64,000 bases of DNA, taken from the NCBI GenBank assembly GCA_012274445.1, contig JAAROD010000076.1:248001-312000 (forward strand). The letters run 5' to 3'. The DNA is from Sclerotiophoma versabilis (taxonomy: Eukaryota; Ascomycota; Dothideomycetes; Pleosporales; Didymellaceae). A program made the position numbers and the translations under genes. Of this stretch, positions 1-11,712 are shown piece by piece; position 1 is the stretch's first letter; each line of letters begins with the position of its first letter. The notes under the pieces were generated by a model. That model did not search any database and was not told the origin of the DNA. It saw only the letters and a list, made by a program, of their open reading frames with translations.

Positions 1-101
1 AGCGCAACATATGTGGTCTTTACGACCCATCTCAATTTACGTAGCCTCCTTGCTCGCAAATATATCTGATTCTTTTTGTTCACAGCCTGCAGCGTGAATC
101 T

Positions 102-1190
102 TTATGAAATGTATCCTAGTAAAACCATTGCAACAAAGCCAAGGATGAGAAGGAATGGTAGGTGGTAATCTGGGTCATGTGTGTGCTTGTAGATCTGGCC
201 ACCAATCACTCCGGCAAGGTTGCTTAAGCTGTTGACACTGAGTACGAGAGAACATTGGCCAATTTTTATCTGAGTTCGCGGCGGCACTTTTATCTTTCCT
301 TGGAACACGTGCTAGATGTGTTACCACTCAGCTGACAGCCAGCATGCAAAACGCAAAATGCAAAATGCGACGTATGTAGCCTAAGTTGAAGACCAAATAC
401 GGTTATGATGATTCGAGCCAGCGCATTACTGACAATTCCAACAATTTGGTAACCTATTATCTGTGGTAGTCCAAATTGAGAGCAAAATGATGTAAGGTGA
501 TTGCTCCACACAAGTATGGTGGTACAGATATTTCAATTTCGCAGTTAGCTTCTTTTTCAGTAAGTACACAGGAAAGAACACAAAACGTACCAGGTTTGCC
601 TAAAGCAAATAGTAGCTTACTTTCTGGACAACCAAGGGCAAGAAAACGAAGAAAGCCCAACTCGGCGCACTCGCGCAGCCGTTGATGACCGGACTTACCA
701 TAGCCCCTAGTTTCTAGTTTCTGAGCGTTTCTTCCACGTCTAGTTTTGAGGACTTCGGCTTTTCGGGCGCGTCGTCCCTAAAGACCTAACGCATAGAGCT
801 GATATTGTCCCTAAGATGCGTGCTACAGCAAACTGCCGATCCGCGGCACCGAGGAACCAAGCTTTCTCTATGCCAGAAGAAAGCCAGAACCAGACAGATA
901 TACCCAGTAAGGTTGTAATTCCGCCTTGAATTATGAATAACAGTTGCCAGTTACGCGGCGCCAAAGTCTTGATTTGAATGACACTGTAAGCTAGAGCGTA
1001 TCAACAACTCCTTTCCCGTCTTGCATGTGTGCACTTACCAATATATCTGGAAACGCACCGACCATGGCGTGTTGACCATAAAAGAGGGCGGCACGTGACC
1101 CAAGATCGTGTTTGCAGTAGAAAGTCGACAGTTGCATTGCAGCGCTGAGGACGATGCCCGCTTCGAACGCACCGACCATAAGCTAAGCAT
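102..1190 (-). pseudogene. Broken MFS transporter (DAL5/allantoate-permease-like)
   Basis: Minus-strand pieces read in order like an anion:cation symporter family MFS permease. Around 1179-1050 there is a GAFEAG-type segment followed by an STFY..HDLG.R.ALFYGQ stretch. Around 960-830 there is NWQLLFIIQGGITTLLGI and a following helix, at about 545-490 a VPPYLCGAIT segment, at about 465-390 PQIIGYQIVGIVSNA, and at 260-105 SLSNLAGVIGGQIYK plus a last helix. The segments lie in different frames. The same DNA near 460-510 carries the end of one segment and the start of the next in two frames, so a frameshift or lost splice site is needed. No start exon is visible upstream of 1,200. Some breaks may be introns, but the middle (about 740-560) has no recognisable helices. 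The substrate cannot be told. The family call is fairly safe and the pseudogene call is moderately safe. Confidence 0.6.
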
Positions 1191-1200
1191 GCGCTAGAGT

Positions 1201-2368
1201 GAATGTTCCTCATCCAAGTTGCACCACAACTCTTTCAAAAGGTGCACATAAGCTTGATATAAAGACATAAAGTTATGATGGCAACCTGGTGCTTGGCCCT
1301 AAGCCATTGTCCTGCAGAGGCTGACGGTAATCGTAGCAGTACGAAGGTGATGAAGAAGAGTGATTGCAGCTAGGTTGAAGTCATTTGGAGTCGCCCTACT
1401 CCAGTGCTGAACCCTGCTACATGTGTCAGATACGAGTGACTTCTCCCTATGTGCCACGTGGAGATGTGCCACGTGGAGCTTACCTCAAGTTTCAGCATCT
1501 CCCACATTTCATCTTCGCCGTCTTTTGAACAGGTACAGAGTCGATTGGAATAGTAGTGGTGCTTTGTCAACCTTGCAAATCATACGTCGAGACCTCATTT
1601 TCCATGTAGAAACCTCTGTAGGTATTGATCGTGCCCATATCGCTTCTTCGGTAAGGGATTTTTTTATCTGACTTTAGTACTATTGTTGTTCACGATAGGG
1701 TCGGTGTCAACTATCTATACTTAAATCCGGGCAGGAAGCTAGGTTTTTTAATAATGATCGAGCAGTGTGATGGTACTGTAAATAGCTTGCGAGGCTCTCG
1801 GCATGTCGCATTCGTGAATCTCAACCCACAGGGATCCCCAAATAGTGACCCTGTTTTCGCTTACTCATCCCCTCCTCGGCGAGAAGAGTCAAATCGCTCC
1901 ACAGAAGTAGAGTGCCCTGGTGTGGTTCACCGATTGGAAGTTAGACATGCGATCCCAACCTTAGGGACGCCAAATGTGAACCCTGGATGATACGAATCTG
2001 GAAATGTGTAACTGAACAGCGAACACGATGGGGTAAATTCGAGGGCGACATGGTTACTGACACTAGGACTACTAAAGCATGATGCTCGAGCGTGGAAAAG
2101 GCTGTACAGGCGGTGTTTTGAGAGAGGAGCACTGTTGGGAAAGGCACAGCGCTATAATGCGTATAGTGTCTGATCGCGCCCAAGGGTTTGGCCCACTAGT
2201 CTGCCCGGAATCTCGATATGTGCTGGAATCCTAGGCCGCAAGAGACTTCAGCTACTTGATGACCAGATGTTTCGTCACTACAATCTTCTACTGAAGCACA
2301 GCAGAGCAAATGGCCTAAGACTCAGGCAGCCACATCCCAAATACTTTGCTACGGTAAGAATGGCAAGC
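1201..2368. other. Intergenic stretch without a supported gene
   Basis: Only short, non-conserved-looking open frames occur here. The one notable item is a pair of CACGTG hexamers at 1455-1460 and 1470-1475, inside a tandem 15-bp repeat. Confidence 0.5.
1451..1479. promoter_or_regulatory. Tandem CACGTG (E-box/G-box) pair
   Basis: The 15-bp unit GTGCCACGTGGAGAT is followed at once by a second GTGCCACGTGGAG, giving two CACGTG palindromes exactly 15 bp apart. CACGTG is the classical site of bHLH factors. The nearest intact gene start is over 3 kb away, so any role is a guess. Confidence 0.25.
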
Positions 2369-4623
2369 CTATATGTATAAGGTGTCTTGCAGATGTAAGC
2401 CGTTGGTCTGCACCCAGGTCATCATCTCCTGATATACGTCGGGGTCATTGCTTGATCCATGTGAAGGTTTGCGTTGGGAAAGTGCAGCTGGCTGGAGGAT
2501 AGATTTTTGGAACCCTCGGGCAACCGAACGCTGCTGTGTATTTGGCTTGCGCTGAATCTGCACATATCGGTCGGTTAATATCTTCAGATCCTGAAGTACC
2601 CTGCAACAGTCTCGTGGATAGTTTGTGCCAGTCTTGGATTCCTGCTTAAATACGTGGATGGCAAAGCCGATTTCTGCAGCTTCTAGGCCTTGGAATGCGC
2701 GACCTGAGTCAATTATGTCCTCACAAGCCGAGGTAATGCGATTTAGTAGAAGTACAATAGCAGCATTGAACAAGAAGTGTAGATCAGACTGGAGCCAGTT
2801 TCTGTTCGTAGAATGCAGAAGTCGAGTGAGTTCCAAGTTGCGTTTGGCCGCCTCGGTGCATGAGCGGGTGTATGTTTCATACTTAGACCCTTCTGAGAAG
2901 CTTGGCTCGCTGAACATCCGTTGGGCGACCACTTTCTTGATGGTGGCGAAGAAGACAGGGCGCGTGGTTAGTATGATGAGCTGGTTGTAGCACATGTGCA
3001 TTGTGCAGCAAGCCGGGTCAAGCAGTGTCTGATTAGGGGGGTTCTGGAGCTCCACCGGAAGCCGCGATTGCCAGTCGTCAAGCATTTTCAGTGCCACATC
3101 GATGTTCGCCTCAGAACCTGCGGCTTTGGGGTAGCGAGGCTCAATACCATAAGTTTCGCGCACGATGTACCCAGAAATCCTCGCGAGTTCAATGTTTGCA
3201 CAAAGACCTACACATGGTGGCATAGAGCTGTCAGGCTTAGCACATGTCCATTCAGTCGTTGCTGGGTTTACTTACGGGTCAACAGCTGGAAGCGGGAGTC
3301 GAATCGCTTCGTCCGGTATAATTGAGGGTCTCCCCATCAGCATGCTGATCCATCTGTCCATGATGTAAAGTGTCCAAAATGCTCGCTTGCTGGCTTCGTC
3401 GGCGGTGTGCCTGAACGAACCATGTATGACCGCTATGTGAATCGCTAAGCTCACATAAATGTACGCCGCATCTCTTCGATTGACTTCAATAAGATAATAT
3501 CCCATCAATGACAGAGCAGGAACATCGCTCAAAGTAAAGCGAACTGTATCCATGGGGTTTCCCAGCAACATTCGAGCACGTTTAAAGTACGCCTCTCCGG
3601 ACTGGTGGTCGGGCGATTGCAAGGACGTATGTCCAATGGAAACTGATAGTGCAAAACAAACATGATAGAAGGCCAGATGTCGATGGCTATCGTCCGTTGT
3701 CATTGTCTCAATTGACGTTGAGCTCGCGAAAGGTGTTGGTATATTATCGAGATCGCCCCACCAGTGTATACCACCTGATCTGAAGGCACCGTTACCGTCT
3801 TGTATATAGTGGCGGAGTTCATGGAGCATTAGAGCCATATCTGTCCGCGAAGGCAGCCAACGAGGATCGACCTTAGGGTTCGGCAAAGGCCTTGAGTCAT
3901 ATGTTTGATAATGTCCAAGTGAAGTCACAAACGTAGAGCCATCCTCAAAGCCAGGAAGCAAGGTCAAGGAACCTATCAAAGTGAACATGAACTGTTTCAG
4001 CTGATCGAGAAAGGTAGCGCCGGACGACTCGCCCAAGTACCTAACGGTTCCATCTAGATCGTACAGCAACCGTCCGTCACCCTCATCAGGCTTATCGGCG
4101 CCTAATATCGTTGGTGGAAAAGGAACGACAGCAGCCCAGCTTGGTGACTCGCCGCGGTCTAGTTGGCGAAGCAAGTCTGGTGCTCGGTGTGGCGCAATTG
4201 TCTGTAGGCCTTTTTCTAATGCAGAACATCGATTTCGCAGCCGCTCCAATTCGTCTTTGATCGAAGCTCGATCTTTCTCAGACACTGTATATTCGCATTC
4301 CCGGGACGTCTGAATACATCTCTGGCAAGGCTGTCCGCCTGAGCATTTGATGCGTCGGTTATTGCACGCATTGCATCTGGCCAAGGGAGTCAGCGCATAA
4401 TCCACCTGAGTAACACACATAGCACATTTGCTGCGTGAATCGCATTCCCGGATTGCCTTTGTAAGTCTTGGTGTAGAGCTTAGCCAAGTCCAACTTACGC
4501 TCTGACTACGCGCCTTCGTTGGTCTGGAGCGACTTTATGCCGGCGAGGATTGACAGGGAGTCGCTTCAGCGAAAACGAAGCACTTTGGCCGTTAGAAGTT
4601 GGATCGAGATTGCTGCCCATCAT
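2369..4623 (-). CDS. Zn2Cys6 transcription factor with Fungal_trans domain
   Basis: Three exons: 4623-4499, 4376-3276 and 3227-2369. The introns are 4498-4377 (GTAAGT...CCAG, with GCTAAGC inside) and 3275-3228 (GTAAGT...CAG). Splicing gives 694 residues and keeps frame. Joining exon 1 to exon 2 creates VVRACNACNNRRIKC, a consensus lead-in to the zinc cluster with Cys43, 46, 53, 59, 62 and 69 (C-X2-C-X6-C-X5-C-X2-C-X6-C). An ATG at 4420 lies in this first intron and would lose the basic region before the cluster. A short heptad-like linker follows (about 75-95). Roughly residues 260-450 fit the Fungal_trans middle homology domain, including an RAFWTLYIMDRWISMLMGRP stretch and, after the second intron, MPPCVGLCANIELARI. 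It is divergent from the aldehyde dehydrogenase at 5994, so local regulation is possible but unproven. The start at 4623 is adjacent to a second ATG at 4620. Confidence 0.88.
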
Positions 4624-5993
4624 ATGAAGGGGCTGGGTGAGGTTATAGCCTCGAATTGCGCTGGTGAAGAAGCTGATTGTGAGTGAAGGTGAGGCGGTGA
4701 CGCGCATGATCCTACGAGCCGCGGCCCCGCCGCACACTCCTTCGCGTTGCCGACTGTACTACATACGTCGCAGCCTGTTGTATCGACAAGTTCAGTGGAC
4801 AACTTTACAGCTGCGAAAGGTGCTGAATGACATGTAAAGCTTACTGGATGTTGCCGAGGTTAGAAGAAGTGAATACGTGGATTACCCCGGAAGAAGCTCC
4901 ACGCGGTACTGTTGGCACGAGCGATGCCAGCACCGACGAACACAGTCCGAGCCCACCTTTACTCCTTTTTCTTAGCAGAAGAGATTCGTTTGACTCATAC
5001 CTTGATCAATTCTGCACTGTCACTGAGGCGCGCTGCATGATCCAAGGCTTTTCTAAGCTGGAACGCTTTCTGGTACGATCACGTGGTCATATCATCTCTG
5101 CAGACATACACAGTCAGAGACAGGGACACGACGATCATGCTCGAGGACAATAAAGAAAACCATGAACAGGTGCAGTTCTGGCTGTTTTGCTATCACAGAT
5201 TGGAACGTGCAATGGCTCGACCGTCATCACCACAGGTATGGGTGCTGCTTGGAACACATTTTGCGCCTAACAAATTATAGGGGAAGAACGATGCTTGGCC
5301 GTGTTCTCAGGTTGAGGTCACGTCAATTTGCCTTGTGGTCTAAATGCGTGTCCTGAACCCCGAAGCTGGTTGTCAAGGCCACTTCTGAGCATGGGTGGTT
5401 TTTATGTGTCGATACAACATCCACACGTTCAAAACCCCATTGCTACAAGTATATCGCAGTGAGACCCTCATGATTATGAAAGAGACGTATAGCAAGCAGC
5501 CATGAGAAACCTCAGCTACGTTCATTTCGAGGTGTCTCTGCTTTACTGTTTCCAGTCCGCAAAATGTGTCAAGGCTTCATGTAGACCAATGCAGATAACG
5601 GCAAGTAGAAGCCAATGTGCTATACCAAAGAGCATGAAACATGGCCATCGAGTCAAGAAGTTTTTATCTTCCTCCAGAATTGTAGGCGTCGATGAAACCG
5701 GACTTCCGCATCCGATGTTGGTGCTGTTGATACCTTCTTCACGTTCCGAGGCCCCAGTTTTTCCTTTGTCAGCGGTCGGGGTCCTTCCGCTCCACTCAGA
5801 ATCCATATCGCCACACAGCCCGATCCAATCTGCCGAACGGGCTCGATTGCCGTTTTTACGATGTAGCAGAAGTGGTGTGGTATGTTTGACTCCATTAATA
5901 ATTTCACGGAGTCTTGCGACTCATCTTGATACTCCTCCTTGCATCTTTTTTCAACCCCCTCACAAACAGCCTAAAAAGCATCCCCTCTGCAGA
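4624..5993. other. Divergent intergenic region between regulator and ALDH gene
   Basis: This 1.37-kb region must hold the promoters of both divergent genes. Apart from a possible small minus-strand ORF (5543-5806) I see only short frames without protein character. The frame of the ALDH first exon stays open upstream to about 5502, but the translated extension is low-quality and the ATG at 5994 fits the family's N-terminus. Confidence 0.45.
5543..5806 (-). CDS. Possible small single-span membrane protein
   Basis: An uninterrupted 87-residue frame with an ATG start. The first 50 residues are polar and Ser/Thr/Gly-rich. A convincing hydrophobic segment follows (about residues 58-78, with the core WLLLAVICIGL), then a short polar tail ending in DWKQ. 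It could be a genuine small gene, the last exon of a gene whose earlier exons I cannot find, or a chance frame in the ALDH promoter. I do not recognise a family and assign no function. Confidence 0.27.
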   Translation of the reverse strand: MDSEWSGRTPTADKGKTGASEREEGINSTNIGCGSPVSSTPTILEEDKNFLTRWPCFMLFGIAHWLLLAVICIGLHEALTHFADWKQ

Positions 5994-7610
5994 ATGGCGA
6001 CAGATACTGCATACACCGTGCCCCTCCTCATCAACGGAAAAGAGGTCACCACCAAGACGACCTTCCAAGTCACCTCTCCTTCTTCGCACAAGCAGGTCTG
6101 GCACTCCTCATCTGCATCGTTGGAGGACGCTGAGAATGCTACCTCAGCAGCCCAAGCTGCGTTTCCAGCATGGGCCAAGATGAAGCCGGCTGCGAAGCGC
6201 GACATCTTTATGAAGGCTGCCGATATCATTGATTCCCGCGCAGGCGAGCTCGCCGACTACATGAAGGTCGAGACAGGTGCTGCTGATGCCTTCAGTAATG
6301 GCTTCAACGTCCCCAAGTGCGCTGACATGCTGCGAGATGTCGCTGGCAGACTGAGTACGGTCATGGGTCACATCCCAACTTGTGAAGCAGAGGGCACAGC
6401 TGCGTTGATTGTCAAGGAGCCTTTGGGGGTTGTGCTTGCCATTGCGCCCTGGTAGATTGAAACCTCTGGTCGGTGGCAGTCACGGATACTAATTGAGTTT
6501 GTAGGAATGCCCCTTATGTTCTTGGTATGCGTTCGATACTGTATCCTTTAGCAGCAGGCAACACGGTTGTTTTCAAGGGGTAGGTAACCCCGATGTTCGC
6601 AACTCAATGATGAGATGCTAACTGGAGCAGGTCAGAATTCTGCCCGCGCACATGGTGGGCCATTGGCAACGTCTTGACTGAAGCTGGCCTTCCTGCAGGT
6701 GTTGTCAACGTACTCTTTCACCGACCCGAGGATGCTGCGAAGGTCACATCTGCCCTGATCGAGGATCTCGCGGTTAAGAAGATCAACTTCACAGGGTCTA
6801 CAGCTGTTGGTCGTATTATCTGTTCCCAAGCCGGCAAGAATCTCAAGCCTGTTCTCATGGAGCTTGGCGGTAAGGCAAGTGCCATAGTGTGTACTGATGC
6901 AGACTTGCAGAAGGCTGCTACACAGTGTGCTCTTGGTGCATTCCTGCACTCTGGCCAGATTTGCATGAGCTCGGAAAGGGTACTTGTACACAAGAGTATC
7001 AAGCCACAGTTCCTTGAGGCTTTCAAAAATGCCGTGGAAGGCATATTTGGTGGTGATAAGCCAGCGCCCGTGACAGTAATGCCTGCAGCAATTGACAAGA
7101 ATAAGAAACTGATCTCTGACGCTGTGAGCAAGGGTGCCAAGGTTGTGCACGGTGATCACAAGAAGGAGGAGTTGCATCCTGAGACTCAAGAGCCTTCCAG
7201 CACAAGGATGCGTCCTATCATTGTCGAGGGTGTGAAGAAGGAGATGGATCTCTTCTACACAGAGTCCTTCGGGCCTTCTGTTTCCCTCATCGAATTCGAA
7301 ACCGAGCAGGAGGCGATTGACATTGCCAACGATACCGACTACGGTCTTTCCGGTGCCGTCTTCACCGAGAACCTTGGCCGTGGTTTCCGCATTGCCAAGC
7401 AGATCGAGACTGGGTAAGTCAACATGCAGTGGTGGCAGATGATTTCAAGCTTATCAGGTAAACAGAGCTGTACACATCAACTCGATGACTGTCCACGACG
7501 AATGGACGCTGCCACACGGCGGAGCTAAGGCGAGTGGCTTTGGTCGCTTCAACGGCAACTGGGGTATTGAAGAATTTCTCAGAACGAAGACCATCACGTA
7601 CCAGGAATAA
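5994..7610 (+). CDS. Aldehyde dehydrogenase, salicylaldehyde-dehydrogenase type
   Basis: NAD(P)-dependent oxidation of an aldehyde to its acid. Overall likeness is to fungal salicylaldehyde/vanillin dehydrogenases, suggesting use on aromatic aldehydes, but the substrate is inferred. Exons are 5994-6451, 6505-6579, 6631-7413 and 7466-7610, and the 486-residue product is normal for the family. The introns are 51-53 bp with GT...AG ends and clear branch sites (TACTAAT in the first, GCTAACT in the second). Visible motifs are APWNAPY across intron 1, the Rossmann-type FTGSTAVGR, the general base Glu255 in MELGG, the nucleophile Cys289 in GQICMSSE, ESFGP, and the C-terminal MTVHDE...PHGGAKASGFGRF. 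No organelle-targeting sequence or peroxisomal SKL ending is seen, so it is probably cytosolic. It is divergent from the Zn2Cys6 gene at 2369-4623, a layout common in small catabolic gene pairs. Confidence 0.93.
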
Positions 7611-9041
7611 GGTGACTTTCTTACGGCAAGACCATGTCAGCCTCTCGGCTCCTCATATCTTAGAAGATACACCAGCCACGTACCACCAACCTTTCAAGAT
7701 AGTTTTAATTTCCTTGTTCCAGCTTTGAGATTGCGTATTCTTTCATCTTTGAACACCCTGCGTTACAACAAGGTTACGTGATGTCAGAGGCGTCTCCTTG
7801 CAGGGCTGCGTTGCGATTGATGTGATAACGGAGAGTTGTGCCGATCTGTTACGGCAGTAATAGGATGATGTACACGCGACTTCGCGTTACAATCATTACG
7901 ATTGGCTTTTCTGATAACCCTAAGTCGAGGCGAACTGGGTTGGAATTCTCCGAAACCCTCGACACAGGCAGGTCGGCAGTTGCATGGAGTTATCAACACC
8001 AAAATTCCATAATCACGGGACATGCAGATTCTAAGTTTGCGCTATTGACGCTTTAGGATCACGATGCTGCGCGATCGCTAACTCCGAGTCTTGTGGCTGA
8101 CCAGGCTGAGAACCGAGAGCTGGGCTTCTCCTTGCGATTTATTCGGCTCAGCCAATCTGGATTTAACGTTTTTAGTTGCACAAGCGGTCAAGATGACCGA
8201 TGCTCAATACCAGGCTTGAATTGCATAGCGAAGCTTCCTTGGGGTCTCGGCTGCGCGGGGCCGATGTTGATTTCTTCAAGCCTGGATCTATAGCGGAGGT
8301 GTATCATGAGGCTTCAACAAAACTGAACTGAAGACACGGCACAGAGGCTGACGAAGCGGAGGTCGCGATGCAGCGAGGGCCTTCTCGGCTTTGTATAGCT
8401 CACAATGTGGAGCGAACGACTCAAAAACCAGCAGTCTACACAAGGCGGCGTACCAGAGTTCCTACCCGAAATGCGGTTCTGGACCGTGCGACAGCCGTCG
8501 CAGCCTCGCTATGGGACATGAGGGGCGAGTGAGCCCGTGCTGGCTGCCGTCGTGGCGTGGCCGCCGGATTTCCAAAGTTGGTGACGTTTGCCGGATGCAG
8601 CAAACCCCGTAGCACTAGTGGACTGCGCAAGCAGCATTTCATCATGCCCAGCACGATTGCTAGAGAACGCGCCCAGCAAGCGCGGTTTTTGTGCTTGATC
8701 TGTGCCGTTTCCGTGTTCTAGAGGGGTTCCTGACCCTGGGATCTGGCTGAGCGCGCAGCACTTGGCTGTTCAAGACAAGGATCTAAGAACCTAAAATGGG
8801 GTAGGGTCAGCGGTACTCGCGATCAGCCTACGACAACCGTGGTGGGGGCGGGCTGAATCGAGATTTAGGTCCGACATGCTGAGGTGCTGATATACGGTAT
8901 TACCCCATCAGCCATTCAGCTTGACCTTCTTTGCTGCTTCGACATTTCGAGGGCTGACGCTTCGCTACCGGCATTCGCTTGTATCTCAACCAAGGCACGG
9001 TCATACAGGAAGCAAAGATTAGTTCAACACACATCGACATC
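7611..9041. other. Intergenic stretch, nothing supported
   Basis: About 1.4 kb with only short, unremarkable frames in all six readings. It contains the ALDH 3' end and presumably the promoter of the gene at 9042. I see no tRNA or transposon remnant. Confidence 0.5.
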
Positions 9042-9833
9042 ATGTTGGCTGTCGACACCACACAATCGGCCTCGCTGTTCAGGAAGCCGTCCATTTTCCG
9101 GCACTTCACAAGAAGAGAGAGGCTCCTCGAAATATCGAGTCCCATAATCGACGAAACACAATTATCGCAGACTCCACAATCACCTCGTCCTCCACGAAAG
9201 CTTGTACGCCGATCCACAGAACGACAACTCGAACGAGTACCCGAGTCACCACCAATACTCCCACCACTCACCACCAAGCCAACACAGGAACCTAGGACAT
9301 TTGTTACCCGCATCCGTGTTGATTCCGGCTCCTTCCCCGATCTACCAATCTCACAACAATTCTCACATTCACCGTCCTCCTCACCAAACCGCTCGAATCA
9401 CTCGAGTCGATCCAGCACAGATACTACATCTTCCACACACTCCCGCGTATCCCGCAATGCCCACGCCACATTTCCCTTCCCGCACAACACACGCATAGGA
9501 GCATGGGATCTGTTCCTACCCCCGTCGCAGGTCCATGCACTGTACACCGGATTCTTCCCTGAAAACATGGCGGACCAGTGGTTCCTGTTCTCGGAGGGGC
9601 CAGATGTGAATGGCAAGCTGAAAGTACACTTCCATCGGGCCTGGACAGGACTGAAGGTTGCGGAGCTATTTGTCGTCATGGATCTCAAGGGCGAAGGAGC
9701 AGGGAAGATTGTCGGGATCAAGTGGAATGGGAGTGAGCAGACGAGTTGGATGGGTGCAGAGGAGGCTAAGAGGACAATAAGGGGGAGTTGTAAGGAGGCC
9801 CTTGGCATAGAGCTGGAGGGAGAGTACTTCTAA
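9042..9833 (+). CDS. Conserved-looking fungal protein of unknown function
   Basis: A single-exon frame. The ATG at 9042 gives 263 residues, and an in-frame extension to 8979 adds 21 residues of little character. Residues 1-150 look disordered: rich in Ser, Pro, Thr, Arg and Gln, with several SPP/SxxS stretches. The last 110 residues look folded, starting near IGAWDLFLPPSQVH, then WFLFSEGPD, a VHFHRAWTG segment, a VAELFVVMD strand and a KIVGIKWNG strand, and ending in an acidic/basic helix. A disordered head with a compact C-terminal domain suggests a regulatory or adaptor protein. I do not recognise the domain and assign no activity. Codon-like bias and the lack of stops over 260 codons support a real gene. 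Confidence 0.7.
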   Translation: MLAVDTTQSASLFRKPSIFRHFTRRERLLEISSPIIDETQLSQTPQSPRPPRKLVRRSTERQLERVPESPPILPPLTTKPTQEPRTFVTRIRVDSGSFPDLPISQQFSHSPSSSPNRSNHSSRSSTDTTSSTHSRVSRNAHATFPFPHNTRIGAWDLFLPPSQVHALYTGFFPENMADQWFLFSEGPDVNGKLKVHFHRAWTGLKVAELFVVMDLKGEGAGKIVGIKWNGSEQTSWMGAEEAKRTIRGSCKEALGIELEGEYF

Positions 9834-11712
9834 GCGATTTGGTCTCGACATCCTGGTTCTGTTTCCTCAAACACATGGCAAGGTCATCTGTTTCCCGCGT
9901 TCAGCAAGTGTGTTACCCCTTATTCCTTCTTGTCAAGGCGACCCTATATTTAGGTTGCTAGCGTTAGTATCAGCTCTCTGTATAACGTCTTACACTAATA
10001 CGACTTTCCATCTTGTCCTCCTTTGCGCCTTCTACCTGTGACCGTATCTCACATAACGTCATTTTGCGCAGATCTGTCAATTGCTGCGGTAGGCTAGCAT
10101 CTCATCTACAAAGCTGGCAGCCAGTACAAGAACCGCTTCTGCCGATCTCCCGCTCGTGACGCAATGGTCCAGAGTTTGAAAATGAATACTTTGGCATTAC
10201 ACGACTCCATCCTTCAGCTCCTGTGTATGAAGAATGGTTACGCATCAATAATCTGCATCGTCTTCTCTCCATGGATTGTGTAACGCATCATCTTGTGAGT
10301 AAGGCTTAGCAGCACACAGGATGCTTACGCGTCTCCCAGCATCTGAAACCACCATAGGAAGTATCCGCGATGGTTGCGCAAGCATGCAGTGCATGTGCAT
10401 GTGCGTCTTTCACCCTGCTGTACCTCCGGTCGGAAAAGACGAGCCACCAGTCGGATCGTAACCTTTTATCAAATACAAGTCGTCATCAACGGCGATTGTA
10501 CATGTAAATGCAAGCAGCATCCCGGCACGCCGTCTGCATGGGGCTACAGCACGCTAGGGCATGTACAGACATGATCAAGATCTCAACGGCGGTAGCAACG
10601 AGTATTCTGCATACACAGCTGACAATTCATGACGATCTTGGGAATATCCCGACAAGATCCTAACAAGATCGTAATCACCTACAACGATGCCATTACACTG
10701 CAAATCCAAGTCGAACACGGCCAAAGCGTAAGAAACTCATCCTGACTCTAGGAGAAATAAACGTATGAGTGGCCGAAAAGTCGTTTGGAGGGAGGGGCGG
10801 CACAGTGTCTTCAACCCGACAAGGCAGCAATGACTCGTTTTCCCGACTTCTTCCACCCCGACCAACGCGAATGCGAACCAAACCGCCATCAAGATGGTTG
10901 TTTCCTTGCATCCGAGAGGTCCTTGAAGTGGAGTTAATTCCGTGCAGGCCTTGACTGCGAGCACCTCGATATATTCCCTAGCAACAATGGCGAAAACGGT
11001 TTTACTATCATTCATCCCAAGCCCATTCAATGAACATTGCACCTCTGAACTTCCTCGCTCCCAAGGTCGACGCAACAACGAGCATCACCCCTATTCCTAA
11101 TACATATGTACAGATATACGTATACAAGCTTGGCGTGTCTATACGCGCGGTGTGTACTGAACTTGGTTACTGCTCTGGTCGATGACCTATGTATTTTGTA
11201 GCTGGAAGACACGCCTTGGTTTGTCTTGCTTATGCAAGTAATACCACGCGCTGTCTAACCCTAGCCCATGCGATGAGAAGACAGATGACGAACATGTGTC
11301 TCAGAGGCGGGATGGAATATGTCGATGCGATGCGATGATAGACTAGGAAGACATTCAGACGCAGTGATGTATGCGCGGGTAGCTCTAGAGATAGCTCTAG
11401 AGACGGTGTATAGCGAGCGTTCCATTCAGCTTTCACTATGAGCTTAGTGAAGGAAGCAGAATGGCAAAGTCTGGAGTATTTACAAACATGGCAAGATGCG
11501 TCGCGCAATGACCCAAGAAGGTGCGGGGCTTGAATGCAGCTCTGCTTCCTTCACCTGGTTGTTGTGTACGGAGGTGTGACTCAAGGGCTCTCCAGCTGTG
11601 CGCCTCACATGCCGCTGGACGGGAGTGGTACTCAGACCTCGCAAGACAGCTCGCGTGTGAATCGACTTGGAGTTGGGGGATGGAGTTTGTTTGGTCAAGG
11701 GCCGGTAGGTGG
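9834..11712. other. 1.9-kb gene-free stretch
   Basis: This region lies between the convergent ends of the genes at 9042-9833 and 11713-13373, so it should hold both 3' untranslated regions. Only short frames of poor quality occur. A small direct repeat, TAGCTCTAGAGA, occurs at about 11,380-11,404. No RNA gene was recognised. Confidence 0.45.

Noticed and set aside
3272..4420. Start of the first Zn2Cys6 regulator at ATG 4420
   Set aside because: The ATG lies inside an intron. Splicing 4499 to 4376 restores the consensus basic stretch and first cysteine (VVRACNAC).
4827..5153. 108-codon plus-strand frame in the divergent intergenic region
   Set aside because: No family features, no partner exons, irregular composition.
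5502..5993. In-frame N-terminal extension of the aldehyde dehydrogenase
   Set aside because: The extension resembles translated leader. The family N-terminus (PLLINGKE) begins just after the ATG at 5994.
10693..11078. Overlapping minus-strand frames of 72 and 113 codons
   Set aside because: No recognisable domain, lies in a probable 3' untranslated region, composition not protein-like.
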